Positions 1 to 6,918 of a stretch of 42,857 bases of DNA are shown piece after piece. A program made the translations under genes and the position numbers. The number at the start of each line of letters is the position of its first letter. Within the stretch, counting starts at the first letter, position 1. This DNA comes from an uncultured Erysipelotrichaceae bacterium (GTDB lineage: Bacteria > Bacillota_I > Bacilli_A > Erysipelotrichales > Erysipelotrichaceae): contig CAMNFS010000011.1 in the NCBI GenBank assembly GCA_946537255.1, positions 1 through 42,857 of the forward strand. The letters are read 5' to 3'. The notes beneath the pieces are model-generated. The model did no database searches and was not told the origin of the DNA. It worked only from the letters and a program-made list of their open reading frames with translations.

Positions 1-128
1 CCTGGTCTAAGAGCCTCATTCAACTGGAAGTGGAATTTTCTCAACTCTCCCGTTATTTATGAATGTATTCTCTTTCATTATCATGGAACTGCAGGCAATG
101 AAAACAAGCAGCGATTAAGGAGGGTATC

Positions 129-671
129 ATGGACACATTGAAAATCGGACAGTATATCCAGCATCTTCGGAAGTCTGCCGGCATGACGCAGAAAGAACTG
201 GCAGAGAAGCTGAATATCTCTTTTCAGGCAGTCTCAAAATGGGAGAACGGGGATACGCTTCCCGATACCGGCATTCTTCTCGATCTGTGCGATCTGCTGA
301 ATACAACAGCAGACAGACTGCTCAACGGAGGCAGCTTCGCGGCAGCCGAGCGGAAGCTTATGAAGCTCGAGGATGTCATGACCGGTTTTCAGTATATGGA
401 AAGCATGGAAAGACTTTTCGGTGAGGACTGTACTTTTTTTACAGGCATGGTCGAGGGAATCAACGAAAAAATGAATCTTGACCTTCTGGCCAGCCTGAAG
501 GATCCCATGAGGCGGGAGGTACTGTATGCGGAAGTGCTGATTCAGGGAATTCTTTCCGGACGCACTGTAGATATGGACGAAATCGAGGCAAATCTCCAGA
601 ACAAAAAGATGGTAAATACAATTCGACGGTATCTGGCCAAGGCAAATGGGAATCCTCAGACAGCAGAATGA
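129..671 (+). CDS. XRE-family HTH transcriptional regulator
   Basis: A 180-residue protein whose residues 8-67 form a Cro/C1-type helix-turn-helix, recognisable from GMTQKELAEKLNISFQAVSKW followed by ENGDTLPD. Its role is inferred as a DNA-binding repressor or regulator. The remaining ~110 residues are helical, carry no domain I recognise, and probably mediate oligomerisation or ligand sensing. The start is well supported by TAAGGAGGG seven bases or so upstream. It is the first complete gene in the window and no partner gene overlaps it, so its target is unknown. The downstream esterase is a possible target but lies about 360 bases away. Family assignment is firm; function is not. Confidence 0.88.
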   Translation: MDTLKIGQYIQHLRKSAGMTQKELAEKLNISFQAVSKWENGDTLPDTGILLDLCDLLNTTADRLLNGGSFAAAERKLMKLEDVMTGFQYMESMERLFGEDCTFFTGMVEGINEKMNLDLLASLKDPMRREVLYAEVLIQGILSGRTVDMDEIEANLQNKKMVNTIRRYLAKANGNPQTAE

Positions 672-1034
672 ACCTTCTCCTGAAAACAATCCCCTTCCCG
701 CTGTTCAGAACAGAATACGGACTATCCCTTATGATACAGGACCATGGGTATTCCCCGAAGGAATGAAAGTGCCTGAAGAAGACGCATCTTTCCATGCCGT
801 TTGTCTTCTGATCCCTTATAATAAACAGGATGAAACAGAAAAAAGGAACATCCAGACTTCGCCTGCGCAAAAATCCCGGCAGAAAAGCACGGGCAGAGCG
901 CGAAGCTGAAACCCGCATTCTCAGGGGCGAAAGAATCCCCGGCACCCGTGTCATTCCCGACAAGCGGAATACCAGGAAAGAAGAGCGGATGAAAAAAGAA
1001 ATCAAAGAGGCATGAGACAGCAGGAGGTACCAGT
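672..1034 (+). other. Stretch between XRE regulator and esterase
   Basis: This 363-base stretch has no confidently assigned gene. It holds a TATAAT box at 817-822, a doubtful small basic reading frame at 830-1015, and the esterase ribosome site (AGGAGG near 1022). I see no convincing terminator after the XRE gene, only a weak CTGTTC/GAACAG inverted repeat near 701-713. Confidence 0.5.
830..1015 (+). CDS. Possible small highly basic protein
   Basis: A 61-residue frame extremely rich in Lys, Arg and Glu, with no domain I recognise. In its favour: the codons look like those of neighbouring genes (CTG, CGC, ATC, GGC, ACC), and the esterase start lies 20 bases after its stop. A perfect TATAAT at 817-822 sits 7 bases before the ATG, which would give a leaderless mRNA. 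Against it: there is no Shine-Dalgarno site and such basic frames also arise by chance. It may instead be untranslated leader of the esterase transcript. Confidence 0.3.
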   Translation: MKQKKGTSRLRLRKNPGRKARAEREAETRILRGERIPGTRVIPDKRNTRKEERMKKEIKEA

Positions 1035-1811
1035 ATGGGAACAGTCCGGACATTTTCACTTGGCGTAAAGCCGCAGACGCAGTCACCGCGACGGATCTAT
1101 GTATATCTGCCCACCGGGTATGAAAAAAGCAGCCGGATCTATCCGGTTCTTTATATGTTTGACGGTCATAATCTGTTTTTCGATGAAACCGCGACCTTTG
1201 GAAAATGCTGGGGAATCAAGGACTATCTCGACAGTCACAATATCCCGCTGGTAGTCATCGGTCAGGACTGCAGTCATATCGATGAAAACCGGATTCTGGA
1301 ATACTGCCCCTATCCCAACCGGACCGCGCGCTGGTTTCCGAAAGGAACGGTCAGCGGTGAAAGAACCGCGGAATGGTTTGTGAAAAAACTGAAGCCGGCC
1401 TGTGAGAAAAGATTCCGGATTCATTCCGACCGGGATCAGGTCGGAATCGCCGGATCGTCAATGGGAGGTCTCATGTCCGCATACATGATCAGCGCCTACA
1501 ATGACGTCTATTCCCGGGCGGCCTGTGTCTCCACCACCATGGATGTCTGTCACAGAGACATTATGGATCTCATCGAAAACTCATCGTTTCTCAGCAATAC
1601 CCGGATCTATATGGACTTTGGATCCAATGAAGTAAAGCCCAAGAAGAAGTTTGCGGAGTTTGTGGACCACATGCTGGAGATGAATCACGCATTTACGGAA
1701 AAGGGATGCCATACCTTTCCGAATGTCGTGGTCAATGGCTGGCATTCCGAGGCAACCTGGGAAACCATTTTCCCGCTGTTTCTGGAATTCCTTTATCCGG
1801 AACTGTTCTGA
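1035..1811 (+). CDS. Alpha/beta-hydrolase esterase (esterase D/PF00756-like)
   Basis: A 258-residue cytosolic serine hydrolase of the putative-esterase family (EsterD/IroE-like). The nucleophile elbow GSSMGG is at residues 140-145 with Ser142 as the likely nucleophile. The C-terminal NGWHSEATWE places the catalytic His near residue 237, and the acid is probably an Asp between them. The N-terminal pattern YLPTGYEKSSRIYPVLYMFD is typical of the family. Length is normal and there is no signal peptide. The start has an ideal AGGAGG 7-8 bases upstream. The substrate cannot be deduced; relatives cleave acyl, feruloyl or siderophore esters. A strong hairpin terminator follows at 2013-2070. Confidence 0.85.
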   Translation: MGTVRTFSLGVKPQTQSPRRIYVYLPTGYEKSSRIYPVLYMFDGHNLFFDETATFGKCWGIKDYLDSHNIPLVVIGQDCSHIDENRILEYCPYPNRTARWFPKGTVSGERTAEWFVKKLKPACEKRFRIHSDRDQVGIAGSSMGGLMSAYMISAYNDVYSRAACVSTTMDVCHRDIMDLIENSSFLSNTRIYMDFGSNEVKPKKKFAEFVDHMLEMNHAFTEKGCHTFPNVVVNGWHSEATWETIFPLFLEFLYPELF

Positions 1812-2012
1812 TCCTTCCATCTGATCCAAAAATCAGATTGGCAGCTGAATAGGTTCGGCAGATGGATTGAAATGCCGGCTGCTCAGAGGCAGAAATGATT
1901 GAACCTTCATCAATGCTCATGAAGACAGAAGATATTCCAAATCCAGAAATCCCCGATCTGATCACGGGCTTACACCATCCCTTCCGGACGCAGCACCCGA
2001 TACCGAAAGAAA

Positions 2013-2070
2013 AGCGGCAGCGCATGGATGAGAATTCGCATTCTCAGCTTTCCATTGGCTGCCGTTTTTT
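2013..2070. terminator. Large bidirectional terminator hairpin
   Basis: Outer arms CGGCAGC (2015-2021) and GCTGCCG (2058-2064) enclose ATGGA/TCCAT and then TGAGAAT/ATTCTCA around a TCGC loop, with a small GCTT bulge. Six T residues follow at 2065-2070 on the + strand, closing the esterase transcript. On the - strand the stem is followed by CTTTTCTTT, so it can also end the M18 aminopeptidase operon. Confidence 0.8.
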
Positions 2071-2075
2071 ATCAC

Positions 2076-3437
2076 TCACATTTTTTCCAGGAATACTTTA
2101 TAAGCCCGATAGCCTTCGTAGAGATCTGCCTTGGAGGCGATTTCACTCGGGGAGTGCATGTTCAGCACGGCAATTCCCGCGTCGATTACATCCATGTTGA
2201 GTTCCGCCAGGATATAGGCAATGGTGCCTCCTCCCCCTTCATCCACCTTGCCGAGCTCAGCGGTCTGAAAAACGATATGATTTTCATCCATGACGCGGCG
2301 TATTTTCGCGAAATACTCGGGATTTGCGTCGTTCGATCCGGATTTTCCGCGGGCACCTGTATATTTGTTGAAGACAATGCCTTTGCCAAGATACGCGGCG
2401 TTCTTTGCTTCAAACATCTCAGGGAAGTTGGGGTCCAGACCGGCTGAGACATCACTGCTCAGCATGCAGGAGTTTGTCAGCGTCTGGTTCAGATGAACAA
2501 GATCCGCCATGCCGAAATGATCCAGAAGTGAAATGACCGTGTTTTCAAACCACCGTGACTGCATGCCGGTTGCGCCGACACTGCCGATTTCTTCCTTGTC
2601 CACAAGAATGCAGCAGCTGGTGCGGGCAGGCTTCTCCATTTCAAGAATCGCCCGAAGACTGGTATAGGCACAGATTCTGTCATCGTGCCCATAGCCCATG
2701 ATCATCGAACTGTCGATCCCGAAGTTTCTGGCATGATCCGCCGGTACAACCTCAAGCTCGGCGGAAAGGAAGTCGTCCTCTTCCATGCCGTACGTTTTAT
2801 TCAGGTAATTCATGAGGAAGGTCTTCACCGGTTCCTTTTCCTCTTTTCCGGGAATTGAGCCGGCAATCAGATCGAGCTTTTCTCCTTCCACAGCCTCAGA
2901 CGCCTTTTTCTGCATCTGCTTGGCCGCGAGGTGAATCAGAATATCACTGACTCCGAGAACCGGATCCTCTTCATCCTCACCGATCACAACATCAATGACC
3001 GTACCGTCCTTTTTCACCACAACTCCATGGAGTGCCATGGGTCTGGCGACCCACTGGTATTTCTTGATTCCGCCATAGTAATGCGTATCAAGCATCGCAA
3101 AGCCTTCCTTTTCATAAAGCGGCCGCTGCTTGAGATCCAGGCGCGGGCTGTCGATATGCGCGCCGAGAATGCTGAGGCCATCGGTAAGCGGCTGTTCCCC
3201 GATTACATAGAGGACAATATTCTTTCCGCGGTTGATTGCGTACAGCTTATCGCCTGCCTTCAATGCTCCGGAAACGGAATCCATATTCACAAACCCACTG
3301 GCTTCCGCGAGCCTGACCGCCTCCTTTACAAATTCCCGTTCCGTCTTGGTACGGTTCAGGAAGAAACGGTAGTCTTTCGCAAAAGCCTCCATTTCCTCTC
3401 TTCTTTTTTCATCATACTCATTCCATACTGTTTTCAT
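2076..3437 (-). CDS. M18 family zinc aminopeptidase
   Basis: A 453-residue metallopeptidase of the M18 (aspartyl aminopeptidase/ApeA) family that releases N-terminal, often acidic, residues from peptides in the cytoplasm. The motif GAHIDSPRLD at residues 92-101 supplies the first metal-site His and Asp. GYGHDDRICAYTSLRA, DKEEIGSVGATGMQS and a C-terminal NMHSPSEIASKADL complete the two-metal site and the dodecamer-type signature. Length matches the family. The start, with GAGGT upstream, overlaps the hflX stop by 4 nt, so it is translationally coupled as the last gene of a four-gene operon. Confidence 0.95.
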   Translation of the reverse strand: MKTVWNEYDEKRREEMEAFAKDYRFFLNRTKTEREFVKEAVRLAEASGFVNMDSVSGALKAGDKLYAINRGKNIVLYVIGEQPLTDGLSILGAHIDSPRLDLKQRPLYEKEGFAMLDTHYYGGIKKYQWVARPMALHGVVVKKDGTVIDVVIGEDEEDPVLGVSDILIHLAAKQMQKKASEAVEGEKLDLIAGSIPGKEEKEPVKTFLMNYLNKTYGMEEDDFLSAELEVVPADHARNFGIDSSMIMGYGHDDRICAYTSLRAILEMEKPARTSCCILVDKEEIGSVGATGMQSRWFENTVISLLDHFGMADLVHLNQTLTNSCMLSSDVSAGLDPNFPEMFEAKNAAYLGKGIVFNKYTGARGKSGSNDANPEYFAKIRRVMDENHIVFQTAELGKVDEGGGGTIAYILAELNMDVIDAGIAVLNMHSPSEIASKADLYEGYRAYKVFLEKM

Positions 3438-4672
3438 TTCTTTACCTCATACAGAAGAAACGGCTTCAGCCGGGTTTTCTGACCGGTAATCCTTGCCAGA
3501 TACCCGGTTTCCGTTTCCTCCAAGATCATAACATCAACAACACTCTGATACATATGCAAAATTCCGGATTTCTCATAGGGTATGCAGACCACGATGGACT
3601 TTTCATCCGGATACAGACGGGATGTGATTTCCTTCAGCAGCGGCTCGATGCCCTCCAGGCTCAAAGAGGAAACGGAACAGACGCCATCCTCCTTTACAAA
3701 CCCCGGGGCATCCATTTTCGCATACACCCGCAGGATGGGAATCCCGTCCGCGTGAATCTGCCGGAGGGTTGCCTCGGCGGCTTCGGTCTTCTCATTCCGC
3801 AGAGGATCACTCCCGTCAATCACATGGACCAGAAGATCCGCCGAACAGGCCGCTTCCAGCGTGCTCTGAAACGCTTCGACAAGCGTGGTCGGAAGATCAC
3901 TCACAAAGCCGACCGTATCATAGAGCAGAAACTGCCGGCCCTGATATTCCATGTTGCGGACGCTGCTGTCAAGCGTCGCAAACAGCATGTCCTTTGCAAA
4001 GACCGAACGTTCCTCTTTGTTTTCATATCTGAGCATCGCATTCATGAGACTGCTTTTGCCGGCATTGGTATATCCGACCAGAGCGCATCTTGCCAGTCCT
4101 GACTTTCCTCTTCTCCGTTCCGCCGTTTCATTTTCCCGCCGTATTTCCGCAAGCGACTTTGTCAGCGCGGCAATCCGCCGCCGGTACGTGCGGGCGATTT
4201 CGGCGCTTCTGCTTTCACCGGCTCCCCGGGAGCGATACTGCCCGCCGCGGAAATGGGCTTCGCTTTCGTTTTCAAGGGAAAGAGAAGGAAGCGCATAGCG
4301 GAGTCTTGCGAGTTCCACCTGCATCTTTGCCTGTTTTGACTGCGCTCTTTTTGAGAAGATATCCAGAATCAGGGTAGTCCGATCAATCACCTGCACCCCG
4401 GTTTCCGCCTGAATCCGGTTCATGGCGGCGATTGAAAGATTGTTTACAAACACCACCATATCCGCATGCACTGCCGCAATCAAAGAGGCAAGCTCCTGCA
4501 GTTTGCCCGAGCGAAGCACTGTCTTTGGATCCAGAGAACGGGAAAACTGGACCAGTTCACTGACTGGCTCAATCTCGCACGCTTCACAAAGGGCAGCGCA
4601 TTCCATCATCCGCACCTTCTGCGTATCCTTTTCATTTTTCAGGCACACCATGGCCAGCACTGCTTTTTTCAA
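3434..4672 (-). CDS. hflX: GTPase HflX
   Basis: A 412-residue ribosome-associated GTPase of the HflX family, which splits or rescues stalled 70S and 50S particles in other bacteria. Residues 1-190 are the HflX N-terminal domain with its glycine-rich FRGGQYRSRGAGES stretch. The G domain follows: G1 GYTNAGKSS at 200-208, FATLD switch region at 231-235, DTVGFV at 252-257. The G4 motif reads AKMD at 318-321 rather than NKxD, an unusual loss of the guanine-contacting Asn. The start codon is TTG, overlapping the GNAT stop (TTGA), with AGGGAG upstream. It is third in the operon. Confidence 0.95.
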   Translation of the reverse strand: MKKAVLAMVCLKNEKDTQKVRMMECAALCEACEIEPVSELVQFSRSLDPKTVLRSGKLQELASLIAAVHADMVVFVNNLSIAAMNRIQAETGVQVIDRTTLILDIFSKRAQSKQAKMQVELARLRYALPSLSLENESEAHFRGGQYRSRGAGESRSAEIARTYRRRIAALTKSLAEIRRENETAERRRGKSGLARCALVGYTNAGKSSLMNAMLRYENKEERSVFAKDMLFATLDSSVRNMEYQGRQFLLYDTVGFVSDLPTTLVEAFQSTLEAACSADLLVHVIDGSDPLRNEKTEAAEATLRQIHADGIPILRVYAKMDAPGFVKEDGVCSVSSLSLEGIEPLLKEITSRLYPDEKSIVVCIPYEKSGILHMYQSVVDVMILEETETGYLARITGQKTRLKPFLLYEVKK

Positions 4673-5214
4673 ACTGTTTTCTCCCTGACTGTCACTTTCT
4701 GTATCTCCTGCGGCGGATTCTCATGAGCCGCGATATCCTTCGCAAACCACAGCACATCCAGCCATCGTCCCATTTTATATCCGGCATTTCTCATCGTCAT
4801 CAGTTTCTGATATCCAAGCTTTTCATGCATGGAAACGCTCGCTTTATTTTCCGCGGTAATGACGGATATCAGTTTCTGATATCCCGCTTCCTTTGCAAGT
4901 GCCTCCAGTTCCATCATGAGAATCCTGCCATATCCTTTTCCCCGGAATTCTGGATCGAGATAGACGGTCACATCCGCCATAAAGCGATAGGCTGAGCGAA
5001 GGCTGAACGGAGAAAGATGCGCATAGCCGATTACCCTTTTCTCACTTTCAAGAACGATCCATGGATACCGGGCCGTCACTTTCCGGATCCGCCTGGCATA
5101 TTCCTCGCTGTCCATCGGCGAAGTATCGAAGGTAACCGTGGTTTCTCTGACATACCAGTTGTAGATATTCATGCATGCAGGGATATCGCCGTCTGTGATC
5201 TCCCGGATTTTCAT
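4669..5214 (-). CDS. GNAT N-acetyltransferase (phosphinothricin acetyltransferase-like)
   Basis: A 181-residue acetyl-CoA-dependent N-acetyltransferase. IREITDGDIPACMNIYNWYV near the N-terminus and the acetyl-CoA loop RGKGYGRILM around residue 95, followed by ENKASVSMHEKLGY and a WLDVLWFAKDI end, match the PAT/YncA subgroup. That group acetylates phosphinothricin, methionine sulfone or related amino-acid analogues. The true substrate is unknown. The protein is cytosolic, full length, and overlaps both neighbours by 4 nt. Confidence 0.88.
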   Translation of the reverse strand: MKIREITDGDIPACMNIYNWYVRETTVTFDTSPMDSEEYARRIRKVTARYPWIVLESEKRVIGYAHLSPFSLRSAYRFMADVTVYLDPEFRGKGYGRILMMELEALAKEAGYQKLISVITAENKASVSMHEKLGYQKLMTMRNAGYKMGRWLDVLWFAKDIAAHENPPQEIQKVTVREKTV

Positions 5215-6773
5215 TCAAATACAGTCTCTCCGTTCATAACGGTCATAATCACTTTTGCCGTATGGATTTTCTCCGGGTCCATTCGGGTCAGATTCTGGTC
5301 AATGACGGCAAAATCCGCAAAACAGCCCGGGGCGATGCGGCCGATCCGATCCTCCATTCCGAATGCTCTGGCGCCGTTAACCGTATAGCTTTCAATTGCC
5401 TGATCCACGCTCATGCATTCTTCCGGATTCATGCATGCACTCCCGTCAAGACTTCTTCTTGTCACGGCAAGTTCAATTCCCTTCAGCACATCCGGTACTT
5501 CAACCGGGGCGTCTGATCCGTTGGAGGCACAGACATGTTCTGCCAGCGTTCTGAACGGATAGCTGCTTTCCGCCCGCTGCCTGCCGACTCTTTCGTTCAG
5601 AATCCTGGCGTCAGAGTCAATAAACAGGGACTGGAAATAGGCATTGAGCTTCATGTCACAGACCGCCTGGATCTGTTCTCTGTTCATGATCTGACAATGT
5701 ACCAGCCCGGCATGAAGCGGATTATTCTCAAGCACGGTTTCCTTCATGCATGCAAGGACCTCATCCACTGTCCGATCCCCGATGGCATGGACAATCGTGG
5801 GCATATTGTAGGAAGCCGCAAGCTTTACCCACGGCATCATCCCTTCCCTGTCCAGTATCAGAACTCCTTTTTCCTTCGGATCATCCGCGTAAGGTTCCTT
5901 CAGAGCCGCCGTACGGGCGCCCAGTGATCCATCCGCGATCAGTTTCAGCGGTCCGATGCGGAAACGATCGTCCCCCACATCCGTTGTATATCCCGCGTCC
6001 AGAAATTTCGCGAATTCTTCCAGGGACGGAAACTCACACTGCTCATTGACTCTCACGGTCAGCTCTTCCATATAGGAAAGCTTCTGGAAGGTATCCAGTA
6101 CCGTTTCCCAGTCGTCGGAAAGAGAAATAAAATCATCACTTCCAATGGCGGTGATGCCATATCGGTTCAGTTCCTTCTGCCCTTTCTGTATGATGTCTTT
6201 CAGACGTTCAAAGGTCAAAGCGGGAAAGGAATTTGTCACAAGGTTGATCGCATATTCTTCCAATACACCCCGCTCATAATCAATGACGCCGCCTTCCACT
6301 TCTGTGGTTTCATCAATCCCCGCTGCCTGAAGGGCTGCGGAATTGGCAGTCATGAGATGTCCGCAGGCTCTTGTCACAGCGATCGGATGGTCCGTGCTGA
6401 TCGCGTCCAGATCCGCTTTTGTGATCATTTCCGGATGATCAAACAGTTCTTCATTGAACCCCCTTGCCCGGATCCATTCCCCTTTTGCGGCAGTTTTCAC
6501 CCCTGACTTGATCCGGCTGAGCACTTCTTCTTTATTCCGGCAGTCAAGAAGCGGAATATTGGAGAGATAGGTGCCGTAATTCAGAAGATGCATATGACTG
6601 TCAATAAACCCCGGCACAACAAACGCATTGCCAAGATCAATGATCTCATCTTCCTTTCCGCATGCCGCTTCTATTTCATCTGAGGTTCCGATCTTCTGAA
6701 AAAGTCCATCCTCAACCAGAAAAGCGTCCTTTTCACTTCTCCATAGATCCGCATGTATAAATCCTCGTTTCAT
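5211..6773 (-). CDS. YtcJ-like metal-dependent amidohydrolase
   Basis: A 520-residue amidohydrolase-superfamily enzyme of the YtcJ/N-substituted formamide deformylase (Amidohydro_3) group. The metal-binding motif DSHMHLLNYG lies near residue 74, a central HAIGDRTVDEVLA supplies metal or catalytic residues, and SNGSDAPVEVPDVLKG near the C-terminus carries the conserved Asp. The open frame extends 18 codons further upstream. I place the start at the ATG at 6773 because AGAGG lies 9 bases before it and the product then begins MKRGFIHADLW. It is the first gene of the operon with the GNAT, hflX and M18 genes. The substrate is unknown. Confidence 0.88.
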   Translation of the reverse strand: MKRGFIHADLWRSEKDAFLVEDGLFQKIGTSDEIEAACGKEDEIIDLGNAFVVPGFIDSHMHLLNYGTYLSNIPLLDCRNKEEVLSRIKSGVKTAAKGEWIRARGFNEELFDHPEMITKADLDAISTDHPIAVTRACGHLMTANSAALQAAGIDETTEVEGGVIDYERGVLEEYAINLVTNSFPALTFERLKDIIQKGQKELNRYGITAIGSDDFISLSDDWETVLDTFQKLSYMEELTVRVNEQCEFPSLEEFAKFLDAGYTTDVGDDRFRIGPLKLIADGSLGARTAALKEPYADDPKEKGVLILDREGMMPWVKLAASYNMPTIVHAIGDRTVDEVLACMKETVLENNPLHAGLVHCQIMNREQIQAVCDMKLNAYFQSLFIDSDARILNERVGRQRAESSYPFRTLAEHVCASNGSDAPVEVPDVLKGIELAVTRRSLDGSACMNPEECMSVDQAIESYTVNGARAFGMEDRIGRIAPGCFADFAVIDQNLTRMDPEKIHTAKVIMTVMNGETVFE

Positions 6774-6798
6774 CAGCTGATTCCTCTTTCCAGACAAC

Positions 6799-6804
6799 AG
6801 TATA
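6799..6804 (-). promoter_or_regulatory. Candidate -10 box of the amidohydrolase-hflX operon
   Basis: TATACT on the - strand, 26 bases before the proposed ATG at 6773, leaving room for the AGAGG ribosome site. The -35 position (about 6822-6827, ATGAAC) is a poor match, so this is tentative. Confidence 0.4.
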
Positions 6805-6863
6805 GTACGCGTCCGGGATTTGTTCATACTTCCCGCCCGTTTTCAAAGGATCTTTCCTGAAAG

Positions 6864-6900
6864 AAAAGGGACAGTCCTTTTGACAGAGAACCGTCCCCTT
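6864..6900 (-). terminator. Terminator or REP-like hairpin after the beta-helix gene
   Basis: On the - strand AAGGGGACGGT (6900-6890) pairs with ACTGTCCCTTTT (6875-6864), with two G-U pairs and a 14-base loop, ending in a short T run. It lies 18 bases after the stop of the beta-helix protein gene, so it probably ends that operon. The GGGGACGGTTCTCTGTC wording also resembles REP hairpins spread by RAYT transposases in Bacillota; that resemblance is recalled, not tested. Confidence 0.6.
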
Positions 6901-6918
6901 AATGATTCAGATGATGCT

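Noticed and set aside
646-909. An 87-codon frame overlapping the end of the XRE gene.
   Set aside because: No ribosome site, low-complexity product and overlap with the doubtful 830-1015 frame.
1817-1836. Inverted repeat ATCTGAT/ATCAGAT after the esterase gene.
   Set aside because: It has no T-tract and the strong terminator lies further on at 2013-2070; probably chance.
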